This document shows, in pieces, positions 31,803 through 38,028 of a DNA stretch of 42,646 bases. Source of the DNA: a virus; IMG/VR virus record IMGVR_UViG_3300047320_000349, positions 1 through 42,646 of that record. One strand, 5' to 3'. The first letter of the stretch is position 1; each line of letters starts with the position of its first letter. The position numbers and the translations under genes are program-made. The notes beneath the pieces were generated by a model. The model had not been told where the DNA came from, searched no databases, and saw only the letters and a list, made by a program, of their open reading frames with translations.

Positions 31803-32265
31803 CAGAACGGCACTGGTGGGATTGCTGGGCCGGGCGGCAGTAGACGTGGAACATCAAACCCATCAGCTCCTGCAGGGTCTTGTGCATCTGCTGAGCGATA
31901 CCTTCCAGGGCCGCACGCTCGCGCGCATCGATCTCGCCGTCCTTCTTGGCGTCGCCATAGGTTTTCGACAGATTGCCCAGCTCGCATACCAGTTCGTGGA
32001 ACTTGGCTTCGAGGTCTTCGCCATGCGAGCAATCGGCGGTCGGGAGGTCGATGTACACGCCGCCAGTGGCATGAGCAACGGCCTGGGCGAAGTGCTTGGT
32101 ACCGGCATGAGCCTGGATAAGCAACGCAGTGTCCACGCGCATGCTGGAACCTTTGATCTCGTAGACGCGTGCCTCCAGCGCAGACTTGGCCATGCCAAGT
32201 GTCGCGGCAGTGCCCGCCCAGCCGTGGACCTTGATCATTTCTTGGTAGGCCTTCAGCAGTTCCAT
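31792..32265 (-). CDS. CII/YmfL-like phage regulatory protein
   Basis: The 157-residue protein begins with a helix-turn-helix region (residues 15-35: GTAATLGMAKSALEARVYEIKG) and SMRVDTALLIQAHAG, a layout of the phage CII / YmfL-CP76 regulator family. The C-terminal half is helical (LSKTYGDAKKDGEI). It is the second leftward gene after the immunity promoter, as cII is in lambda. It could favour the lysogenic state or control replication. A good ribosome-binding sequence (GAAGGAAG) precedes the ATG. A dyad at 32283-32303 lies just upstream. Confidence 0.7.
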   Translation of the reverse strand: MELLKAYQEMIKVHGWAGTAATLGMAKSALEARVYEIKGSSMRVDTALLIQAHAGTKHFAQAVAHATGGVYIDLPTADCSHGEDLEAKFHELVCELGNLSKTYGDAKKDGEIDARERAALEGIAQQMHKTLQELMGLMFHVYCRPAQQSHQCRSDDR

Positions 32266-32282
32266 GGTTCTTCCTTCAAGTC

Positions 32283-32303
32283 CTAGGGTTTTGCCTAGAA
32301 AAC
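32283..32303. promoter_or_regulatory. Overlapping palindromes upstream of the CII-like gene
   Basis: CTAGG-GTTTTG-CCTAG (32283-32298) and GTTTT-GCCTAG-AAAAC (32288-32303) overlap 18-38 bases before the ATG. It may be an operator. The rest of 32304-32466 contains no gene I can support. Confidence 0.35.
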
Positions 32304-32466
32304 AACTTTGTTAAGATGCAGCCAAGAAAACATTCAGAAAGTAAATTTCCTATGTGCATCTTTTTGAACAAGCGACGTCAGCTAAAGAGAACCTTCAGCA
32401 CAAAATCGTTTGCTGTAATTGTGGTGCGTTACGGACGAGGCAAAGGGCTCGCCATGAGACTACGGC

Positions 32467-32751
32467 TCAACCGCTCTGGCGACGGTCTGGGCCGTGGATA
32501 CCTTGGTCGACTTTTGTCGCCGAGCTGCAGCGTACAATTGCCCAGTCCACGTCAGGCCTCAATTGCTCGCACCGCACTGCGCCGCCTGTGGCCCGCTCGA
32601 TAGCTGGGCAATGCTCAGCAGGAATGCGACGACCAGCAAGCTTCCACTGACCGACGGCCCCTTTAGTTACGCCAAGTCTTTCACCTAAAGCCTGCATCGA
32701 GCCGATGATGTCAGATGCCTCGTCGAGCGCTTCTTCTGGGGTCATTTTCAT
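32467..32751 (-). CDS. YdaS/Cro-like DNA-binding protein
   Basis: The 94-residue protein has a helix-turn-helix in residues 19-37 (MQALGERLGVTKGAVGQWK) followed by RRIPAEHCPAIERATGGAV, the characteristic pattern of YdaS/Cro-like proteins (also found as antitoxins). It is divergently coded from the CI-like repressor and is the first gene of the lytic leftward transcript. It should compete with CI for the operators between them. The ATG at 32751 is followed by a second ATG two codons later. Confidence 0.8.
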   Translation of the reverse strand: MKMTPEEALDEASDIIGSMQALGERLGVTKGAVGQWKLAGRRIPAEHCPAIERATGGAVRCEQLRPDVDWAIVRCSSATKVDQGIHGPDRRQSG

Positions 32752-32775
32752 GTGGGAATCAAAGTAATTGAGGTA

Positions 32776-32804
32776 AGTATAGTTACTCTATACCTCATAG
32801 TCAA
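32776..32804 (-). promoter_or_regulatory. Leftward lytic promoter (PR-type) with repressor operator
   Basis: On the minus strand TTGACT (32804-32799), a 17-base spacer and TATACT (32781-32776) form an excellent sigma-70 promoter for the Cro-like gene. The palindrome GTATAG-TTACT-CTATAC (32777-32793) covers the -10 and spacer, so a bound repressor would block it. A single half-site CTATAC lies further right at 32811-32816. Confidence 0.8.
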
Positions 32805-32834
32805 GGAATTCTATACCCCGCTGGTTTAGATTTC

Positions 32835-32849
32835 CTATACGATTGCAAA
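32835..32849 (+). promoter_or_regulatory. Repressor promoter -10 (leaderless cI mRNA)
   Basis: TATACG at 32836-32841, itself in a CTATAC half-site, ends 8 bases before the cI ATG at 32850. No ribosome-binding sequence lies before that ATG, so transcription probably starts at or next to the AUG, as lambda cI does from PRM. No good -35 is seen, which fits activation or autoregulation by the repressor. Confidence 0.5.
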
Positions 32850-33590
32850 ATGGAACTAAAATCTATGATTGCTGCATGGGTCAAAAGTGCGCGAACTGAG
32901 GCCGGGCTCTCTGGAGCGGCCCTTGGAGCCAAGCTTGCCCTCGAGCTGGGCACTGAACGTGGCAATACGAAGGCCAACATCTCACACTGGGAAACACAGA
33001 AGCACAGCCCTTCCCTTCACCAACTGATTGCAATTTCAAAGGTAACGGGCAAGGCCTTGCCAGATGAAATCCTCAGTGGGATGGGCGGCGCATCAGTCTC
33101 ACGTAAGCAATCAGTTCAGCCGGGTTTTACTGACGAGCTATCTGATGTCGAGGACGGCCCGAAAATCTTAGCAACTCCCCGGCTAATTCCCGTAGTCGGG
33201 CGTGTGCAAGCTGGAATCGATGGCCTGCTGCATATCGATGATTTTGGCCCTGATCATCCAGATGGCTACGTGATGTGGTACAGCTCTTGCACTGAATCGT
33301 ATGTTTTACGAATACGGGGAGAAAGCATGAGCCCACGATACCTTCCGGGCGAATATGTCGGGGTGGATCCCTGTGCAGAAGTCCTGCCAAGCGATGAGGC
33401 GATCATTTTGTTCAAGGACGGGCGACGGATGATCAAGCGTTTGCTGTGGGTTCGGGATATGCAGGCGTGCCTTGAATCCGTCAACAAAGATCACCCGAAC
33501 ATAATCATCGATTGTGAGGACGTGGATGCTATGCACCTTGTGCTGGGGCATATTCCAAAATCGGCGTTTCGACCAAACGTAGGGCATTAA
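32850..33590 (+). CDS. CI-like repressor with S24 (LexA-type) peptidase domain
   Basis: The 246-residue protein has an N-terminal helix-turn-helix (residues 10-70, with SGAALGAKLALEL and NISHWETQ) and a C-terminal S24 peptidase. The cleavage site is Ala121-Gly122 (RVQAG), the catalytic Ser is Ser159 in RGESMSP and the Lys is Lys196 in MIKRLL. All key residues are present, so RecA-stimulated self-cleavage and SOS induction are expected. It keeps the prophage silent by binding the GTATAG/CTATAC operators; this target is inferred from their location. It is divergent from the Cro-like gene. Confidence 0.92.
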   Translation: MELKSMIAAWVKSARTEAGLSGAALGAKLALELGTERGNTKANISHWETQKHSPSLHQLIAISKVTGKALPDEILSGMGGASVSRKQSVQPGFTDELSDVEDGPKILATPRLIPVVGRVQAGIDGLLHIDDFGPDHPDGYVMWYSSCTESYVLRIRGESMSPRYLPGEYVGVDPCAEVLPSDEAIILFKDGRRMIKRLLWVRDMQACLESVNKDHPNIIIDCEDVDAMHLVLGHIPKSAFRPNVGH

Positions 33591-33628
33591 CTATTAACAC
33601 ATTAGTTGACCTTACTCCCATACGGCGA

Positions 33629-34030
33629 GTGACCCTACGGTTACGTGCTGGCATCGCAAGCTATGAAGCCGAAACAGATCTCGGGGAGGCAGAGCCGCTT
33701 GGAATGCCAACTACAGCCATCCGAGCATTGAAAGCGGACCCACAGCGCCTGTTAGCTTTGCGGGTACGTGATCAAGGGATGGAACCGATGCTCTTCGAAG
33801 ACGACTGGATCGTAATCGATACCAGCGACACAGCAAGGCGTGACAGAGAGATATATGCAGTGAACTGGAACGGCGAGGCATGCGTGCAGCAGCTGGTAGA
33901 AAGAGGCGGTCAGTGGTATTTGAACTACGTAAATCCAGGATTTCATCCCCTCAATATACGCAGTGGTCAACTTAGCATTGTGGGAAGAGTGGTGTATCAG
34001 CCCGGGAGAATCATAACCGGAAGACTCTGA
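33629..34030 (+). CDS. Second S24-like protein lacking HTH and catalytic residues
   Basis: This 133-residue protein starts at GTG 33629, 38 bases after the repressor. It consists only of an S24-like fold: LRVRDQGMEPMLFEDDWIVID aligns with the active-site strand of LexA-like peptidases (this stretch split over residues 44-64), but the catalytic Ser is Gly50 and the Lys position is Gln87 in ACVQQL. It also has no DNA-binding domain. It therefore should neither cleave nor bind operators. Since it keeps the dimerisation surface, it may pair with CI and alter its activity; that is inference. It could also be a decaying duplicate, although the frame is intact. Confidence 0.7.
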   Translation: MTLRLRAGIASYEAETDLGEAEPLGMPTTAIRALKADPQRLLALRVRDQGMEPMLFEDDWIVIDTSDTARRDREIYAVNWNGEACVQQLVERGGQWYLNYVNPGFHPLNIRSGQLSIVGRVVYQPGRIITGRL

Positions 34031-34049
34031 GTCGCTACGACACGCCTGA

Positions 34050-34565
34050 ATGCCGGAACTGAGTTTTACGGAGAACAGATTGAGCAAAGTACGGACGAGC
34101 ATACTTGGCGTAGCCACTGTTGCAATAATCGGCACTGGAGTCTACTTCTGGAAATATCAAGAGTGGATTGCGATTCCCCGTGCCCGCGAACCTTGGATAA
34201 GTCACCTCCGTGACCCGGCTAATGCAGAATTTCGCAATGAACAGATTATGCAAACGGGCGCACTTTGCGGCGAAGTAAATGCGAAAAATGGCATCGGCGG
34301 TTATGTAGGATTTAAGAAGTACATTTCCAACGGTGCTACGTCGAATTACATTGAAGACGGTGGCGTAATCGGCGAGTGGCAACATGTTGATTTTATGGCG
34401 AAAATGCAAAAAGAGATTGATTTGCTTAAGATGTATCAGGAGTGGAAAAATCAAGGCCTACCAATCCCCAGTCATTCGGATAGCGAAATGCATGCCCGTG
34501 CAGCAAAGAGTTTCTTCCTTGATAAGTGGAATGAGTTGTGCGAGCCCGGCCATCCTAGGCGCTAA
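34050..34565 (+). CDS. Membrane-anchored moron protein
   Basis: The 171-residue protein has one N-terminal membrane span (residues about 17-34, ILGVATVAIIGTGVYFW) followed by a globular part with HLRDPANAEFRNEQI and ALCGEVNAKNGIGGYVGF. The latter motif occurs in small bacterial and prophage proteins of unknown role. The N-terminal ATG (34050) has no ribosome-binding sequence, while TTG at 34080 follows GGAGAA, so the protein may start ten residues later. It lies after the repressor genes and before a terminator, so it may be made in the lysogen and could change the cell surface or exclude other phages; this is inference. Low GC. Confidence 0.55.
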   Translation: MPELSFTENRLSKVRTSILGVATVAIIGTGVYFWKYQEWIAIPRAREPWISHLRDPANAEFRNEQIMQTGALCGEVNAKNGIGGYVGFKKYISNGATSNYIEDGGVIGEWQHVDFMAKMQKEIDLLKMYQEWKNQGLPIPSHSDSEMHARAAKSFFLDKWNELCEPGHPRR

Positions 34566-34623
34566 CGAGACGGCACCAAAGCCTCCCTGTTGCACTGTAG
34601 GGAAGTAGTCCGATTTGAAACAG

Positions 34624-34645
34624 TCCGCTTCATGCGGATTTTTTT
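34624..34645 (+). terminator. Rho-independent terminator after the repressor operon
   Basis: TCCGC-TTCAT-GCGGA followed by TTTTTTT, 59 bases after the stop at 34565. It separates the lysogeny transcript (32850-34565) from the early operon promoter just downstream. Confidence 0.85.
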
Positions 34646-34655
34646 CGCCCACGAT

Positions 34656-34697
34656 GTATAGTTTTTCTTTACTTCTAAAGTATAGCTGTTCTATACT
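34656..34697 (+). promoter_or_regulatory. Rightward early promoter with duplicate repressor operator
   Basis: TTACTT (34669-34674), 17 bases, TATACT (34692-34697) is a plausible sigma-70 promoter. The palindrome GTATAG-CTGTT-CTATAC (34680-34696) overlaps its -10 and has the same half-sites and spacing as the operator at 32777-32793. Another half-site GTATAG is at 34656-34661. CI and the Cro-like protein probably control the genes from 34730 through this site. Confidence 0.75.
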
Positions 34698-34729
34698 TGT
34701 TCCATCGAGACCTTTCTAGGAGTCACACG

Positions 34730-35005
34730 ATGGGCGCAGCCTTCCCTAATACCGAACTGAAACGCATCACCAGCGAGACCGCCGACCGGCTGCGTCAGGC
34801 CCTGCTTGCGGGCCAGCCGGTAACCACCAAGCTGGTTGTCGATAACCTGATTACCTACCTGCGCGATGAGGAAGTTGTCGCCGACATGGCGCGCCGTGCG
34901 CTGACCGGCGAAAACGTCTTCGGGCATCTGGTGCGTACGTTGATTCGTGATGAAGCCGAGCAGATCGCCCGCGCCACCCTGGCCGCCCAGCTGGAGGCCG
35001 CATGA
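34730..35005 (+). CDS. Hypothetical early phage protein, 91 aa
   Basis: The ATG at 34730 has a clear ribosome-binding sequence (TAGGAG, 34717-34722) and lies about 30 bases after the predicted transcription start, so it is the first early gene. The protein is helical and charged, with TELKRITSETADRLRQALLAG near the start (over residues 8-28) and VFGHLVRTLIRDEAEQIAR later. No family is recognised. Stop and next start overlap by ATGA. Confidence 0.6.
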   Translation: MGAAFPNTELKRITSETADRLRQALLAGQPVTTKLVVDNLITYLRDEEVVADMARRALTGENVFGHLVRTLIRDEAEQIARATLAAQLEAA

Positions 35006-35220
35006 CGTTCCTACGCCTCCCCGCCCGCATCGCACGCCGTCTGGCACGCAAGGCGGTAAAGCCGATTGCCCTGCGTTTTGTTGAACTCCAGATGCTCGCC
35101 AGCGAAGCCCGTGAATCGGACTGCATCACCGCGCGCGGCGTCACGGTGCCGATGAAGCGCTACGAGCAGCAGCGTCAGGTCGAGCTGATCGCGCGCCGCA
35201 ACGTCATTCGGGGGTGGTGA
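35002..35220 (+). CDS. Hypothetical early phage protein, 72 aa (basic)
   Basis: This small, strongly basic protein (FLRLPARIARRLARKAVK) has many arginines and a C-terminal QQRQVELIARRNVIRGW helix. It overlaps the gene before by four bases. A nucleic-acid-binding role would fit the charge, but no motif is known to me. It is part of the run of coupled early genes. Confidence 0.5.
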   Translation: MTFLRLPARIARRLARKAVKPIALRFVELQMLASEARESDCITARGVTVPMKRYEQQRQVELIARRNVIRGW

Positions 35221-35222
35221 GC

Positions 35223-35369
35223 ATGAAGCCCTTCCAAGTCACCGCGCGCACCGCCAGCGACACCGAGCACTTCACCCACTTTGCCGAATCGAGCGGCCGG
35301 GCCGCCGAGGATGTGGCCGCGATGTTCGATGAGCCGTGCGGCATTACCGTCATCGCGGAGGTGCGCTGA
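35223..35369 (+). CDS. Small early phage protein, 48 aa
   Basis: An ATG at 35223, two bases after the preceding stop, opens a 48-codon frame ending at 35367-35369. The peptide is MKPFQVTARTASDTEHFTHF followed by an alanine helix (SSGRAAEDVAAMF) and a final strand GITVIAEVR. Peptides of this shape (strand-helix-strand) are common in early regions of betaproteobacterial phages. The stop overlaps the next start (TGATG). Confidence 0.6.
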   Translation: MKPFQVTARTASDTEHFTHFAESSGRAAEDVAAMFDEPCGITVIAEVR

Positions 35370-36229
35370 TGGACCAATCGATCCGCCTGCGCAACCCATC
35401 TGATGCTGCCTCCGATGTGGCAGCGCCTGGAAGCGCACCTACTCCGGCCATGCTGCCTATCCAACCGCCGGCTGGCATTGCCGCGTGGGACAGCAAAAGC
35501 TGGCTGCCACGGCGCTTTGCGCGCCTTGCGATCAATGCCGCGCTTGAATTCCAGGGACTGCTGGACATCCAGCCAGTGAATGGTCTTCGCGATCCTGACT
35601 GCGCGAGCGATGCCCGTCACGGCCCGCGCTACGGCTTGGCCATGAACCTGTTGCTCAGCTCTGTCCGAACCAGTCATCGTCGACCGCCAACGCCTTGGAT
35701 GGAGCGTACTCCCGACATCGCCGGCATCTTCGCGGTGTTCGCGGCCCAGGAATTCAAATATTTGCTCGACGTCCAGCCGCCGGGGACCTTGTTCTTTCCT
35801 GGTGGCGCGCGCAAGGGTCGGCCAGATGCCCGCCAATCCCGCACTTACACGTTTGCTGATTCATTACTCAACCACGCGCTCTCGAATGTCCTGCATGGCA
35901 CCTCGAGCGATGACTCGGCAACCGACAACGCCATCGCGGTTCGTTGTGTCGTATCCGATGGATCCGCAGATGCCCCAGCGGACATACTCGAGCTCCACGC
36001 CTATGTCCAGTCCGCGCTCCTCAGTCTCGGCCTCGAGCAACTGGACCAGAACGGTAGTGGCGGCAAACACGGATGCTTTCTCGAATTCCGTCTCGGCACC
36101 CTCGGCCAAGTTGATCAAGCCCTCAAGGCGGTCAAGGGCGATGGCAATGCTGTTCATGGAACGGCTCCGGAAAAGGTTGATGGAATGCCATTGTGCCATG
36201 CAGCCGCGGTCTCCAAGGAGGTTCGCTGA
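35369..36229 (+). CDS. Hypothetical early phage protein, 286 aa
   Basis: The frame opens at the ATG in TGATG (35369) and closes in another TGATG at the next gene (36227-36231), so it is translationally coupled at both ends. I recognise no family. Two related stretches, NAALEFQGLLDIQPVN (about residues 60-75) and FAAQEFKYLLDVQPPG (about 130-145), suggest an internal duplication. The second half (from about residue 165) has less convincing composition and is overlapped by an opposite-strand frame (35864-36157). It is in the operon run from the promoter at 34669-34697. Confidence 0.5.
   Translation: MDQSIRLRNPSDAASDVAAPGSAPTPAMLPIQPPAGIAAWDSKSWLPRRFARLAINAALEFQGLLDIQPVNGLRDPDCASDARHGPRYGLAMNLLLSSVRTSHRRPPTPWMERTPDIAGIFAVFAAQEFKYLLDVQPPGTLFFPGGARKGRPDARQSRTYTFADSLLNHALSNVLHGTSSDDSATDNAIAVRCVVSDGSADAPADILELHAYVQSALLSLGLEQLDQNGSGGKHGCFLEFRLGTLGQVDQALKAVKGDGNAVHGTAPEKVDGMPLCHAAAVSKEVR
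35864..36157 (-). CDS. Possible antisense gene, 97 aa, inside the 286-aa gene
   Basis: On the minus strand an ATG at 36157 with GGAG nine bases before it opens a 97-codon frame with a very protein-like helical, acidic sequence (MNSIAIALDRLEGLINLAEG, then EFEKASVFAATTVLVQLLEA). Its codon third positions are GC-rich, but so are those of the plus-strand frame. It is opposite to the operon direction, with no promoter I can see. Either it is a real overlapping gene or a by-product of complementary codon bias. Confidence 0.3.
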   Translation of the reverse strand: MNSIAIALDRLEGLINLAEGAETEFEKASVFAATTVLVQLLEAETEERGLDIGVELEYVRWGICGSIGYDTTNRDGVVGCRVIARGAMQDIRERVVE

Positions 36230-36549
36230 TGGCCACTACGAACAGACCGATGGATGTCGCCGCATCCGTGTTACTCGTCGAGCGGCTGATGATCACTGCA
36301 TTCTGCAAATTGCGCGATCCACGCAGCGACGCGTACAAGCTCGGCGTACGTGAGCTTCTCAACTGCAGAAGCATGGGCCTGAAGCTCCGTTGCTGGTACA
36401 AGCCGGGAACTGCCGAAGCAGACGCCTTCTATTCGGGCGTCGACGAAGGAAATCGCATCTGGCGGGAGCACTTGGAAAGCGAGGCCGTTATGGCGCTCCG
36501 CCGCTCGCTCCACACTGGCAAGTCTGACCCTGGCACCGACGGAGCCTGA
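36229..36549 (+). CDS. Hypothetical early phage protein, 106 aa
   Basis: A strong ribosome-binding sequence (AAGGAGG) lies before the ATG at 36229, whose first base is also the last of the preceding stop. The protein contains VAASVLLVERLMITAFCKLR near the N-terminus, a polar helix (DAYKLGVRELLNCRSMG) and a W-rich stretch EGNRIWREHLE. No known domain. It is probably cytosolic. Confidence 0.5.
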   Translation: MATTNRPMDVAASVLLVERLMITAFCKLRDPRSDAYKLGVRELLNCRSMGLKLRCWYKPGTAEADAFYSGVDEGNRIWREHLESEAVMALRRSLHTGKSDPGTDGA

Positions 36550-36550
36550 C

Positions 36551-36739
36551 ATGCCCCGCGTTTCGCCAGACCGCGCCGCCCTCGAAGTCGCACACATAAA
36601 GCTGTGCACCACGGCGCCACTGGACGAAATGCTGAAGGACCCAAGCCTGAAAATCATTTTGGAGTCTCTCGCCCGCCGGCACATGCAGCGCCGCAGTTGG
36701 GTCGATGTGAAAAAGCTGCAGGCCAACGACAAAGAGTGA
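36551..36739 (+). CDS. Hypothetical early phage protein, 62 aa
   Basis: The ATG at 36551 follows the preceding stop by one base. The protein has LDEMLKDPSLKIILESLARR and a basic C-terminus HMQRRSWVDVKKLQ, mainly helical, and may bind another protein or DNA. I cannot assign a family. It precedes the ParB-like gene by 24 bases. Confidence 0.55.
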   Translation: MPRVSPDRAALEVAHIKLCTTAPLDEMLKDPSLKIILESLARRHMQRRSWVDVKKLQANDKE

Positions 36740-36763
36740 TTGCCTCGGCGTCACCCCAAAACA

Positions 36764-37687
36764 ATGATCAAAAACGATTTCGTCTCACTCAAGGTGGCTG
36801 CGGAGGATCGGAATAACGCCGCCGTATCGAAGGTCACCTCCTTCGCCGTCGATCCGCGCGTGCTGGAGGTTGAAGAAGGCTTCAACGCCCGCCCGTTGAA
36901 CAAGGACCACGTGGCCGAAATGTCGCTGGCCCTGCGCAACGGCGCGGTCTTCCCACCGCTCGAGGTGCGTGTCGAGGATGGCCACATCATCGTGGTCGAC
37001 GGCCACCACCGCCATGCAGCGGCACTGGACGCGATCGAACACGGCGTGGACATCAAATCCCTCGACTGCCGTCACTTCCGCGGGAACGACGCCGACCGCG
37101 TCGCCCACATGATCAGCAGCGCCGGCGGCCTGCCGCTGACACCGCTCCAGCTGGGCATCCAGTACCGCAAGCTGATCGGCTTCAGCTGGTCGGAGAAGCA
37201 GGTAGCTGACCGCGTCGGCAAGACGCTCCAGCACGTCAAGGACATGGTCCTGCTGGCCGAAGCCAACAGTGACGTGCATAAGGCAGTCAACGCCGGCGAA
37301 GTGTCGGGCAGCGTCGCTGTGGTCCTGGTGAAGCAGCACGGCAGCAAGGCCGGCCAGGTAATCCGTGAAGGGCTGGAAGAGGCCCAGGCCAGCGGCAAGA
37401 CAAAGGTCACTGCCGGCGTCCTGGCGAAGCAGCGCGCCGCCCGGGCGCCGAAGCTCAAGCTGACCATTGACTTGGTCCCTGTGGGCGCCAAGCTGCCGGA
37501 TGCTGACACAACCGTCTTCATCGTCGTTGCAGAAGGAGAGCTCTGGATGGGCTACCTCGACGGCGATACCTGGCGTGACACAGCAGGTACCCCGCTGGGC
37601 CATGGCCGGGTCGTCTATTGGGGCGCTGTCCCCGAAGTCCCGCAAGCACCGATCAACCCAACCACCCAGGAGAAAACTCCAGCATGA
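36764..37687 (+). CDS. ParB/sulfiredoxin-fold nuclease-like protein
   Basis: The protein (307 residues from the ATG at 36764) has the ParB N-terminal signature: FNARPLNKDHVAEMSLALR, then FPPLEVRVEDGHIIVVDGHH (about residues 70-89) and HRHAAA. The VDGHHRH motif is the core of ParB/Srx-type CTPase or nuclease domains. After it comes a helix-turn-helix-like part (FSWSEKQVADRVGKTLQHV). ParB-like phage proteins can act in partition, transcription or DNA cleavage. No ParA partner is next to it, which argues against partition. I rejected the TTG at 36740 as start. Confidence 0.8.
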   Translation: MIKNDFVSLKVAAEDRNNAAVSKVTSFAVDPRVLEVEEGFNARPLNKDHVAEMSLALRNGAVFPPLEVRVEDGHIIVVDGHHRHAAALDAIEHGVDIKSLDCRHFRGNDADRVAHMISSAGGLPLTPLQLGIQYRKLIGFSWSEKQVADRVGKTLQHVKDMVLLAEANSDVHKAVNAGEVSGSVAVVLVKQHGSKAGQVIREGLEEAQASGKTKVTAGVLAKQRAARAPKLKLTIDLVPVGAKLPDADTTVFIVVAEGELWMGYLDGDTWRDTAGTPLGHGRVVYWGAVPEVPQAPINPTTQEKTPA

Positions 37688-38028
37688 GTACCCAAGCATT
37701 TGCCCTGTTCCTGCAGGACCTGCGCGACGGCCGCGCCCATTCCGAGCTGTCGACCGGTCTGGCCGATCTGCTCGCTGCCGTGAAGGACACCGGAAAGGGC
37801 GGCTCCCTGACACTGCAGCTGAAGATCAAACCGGCCACGCGCGGCAAGGACATGGACAAGGTGGTCATCCTCGACAACGTCAAGGTCGATCTGCCGAAGC
37901 CTGAACGCGGCGAAGACTTCTTCTTCGTCACCGACGACAACGAGCTTTCCCGCAAACACCCCCGCCAGCAATCGCTCGAATTGCGCGAAGCGCCGGCACC
38001 TCAACCACTCCAATTCAAGGAAGCGTAA
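37684..38028 (+). CDS. Conserved early phage protein, 114 aa
   Basis: The gene starts in ATGA overlap with the ParB-like gene. The protein shows SELSTGLADLLAAVKDTGK then GSLTLQLKIKPATRGKD, followed by an Asp/Pro-rich segment with RGEDFFFVTDDNELSRKHPRQ. I recall this arrangement in early operons of proteobacterial phages, next to DUF2303 genes as here. Function unknown; it is small, soluble and beta-rich. Confidence 0.65.
   Translation: MSTQAFALFLQDLRDGRAHSELSTGLADLLAAVKDTGKGGSLTLQLKIKPATRGKDMDKVVILDNVKVDLPKPERGEDFFFVTDDNELSRKHPRQQSLELREAPAPQPLQFKEA

Noticed and set aside
35204-35836. 210-codon minus-strand frame
   Set aside because: Basic, low-complexity shadow of the early gene at 35369; that gene is coupled by TGATG at both ends.
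36785-37813. 342-codon minus-strand frame opposite the ParB-like gene
   Set aside because: The plus-strand ParB motif is clear and coupled to neighbours; the opposite frame has no ribosome-binding site or domain.
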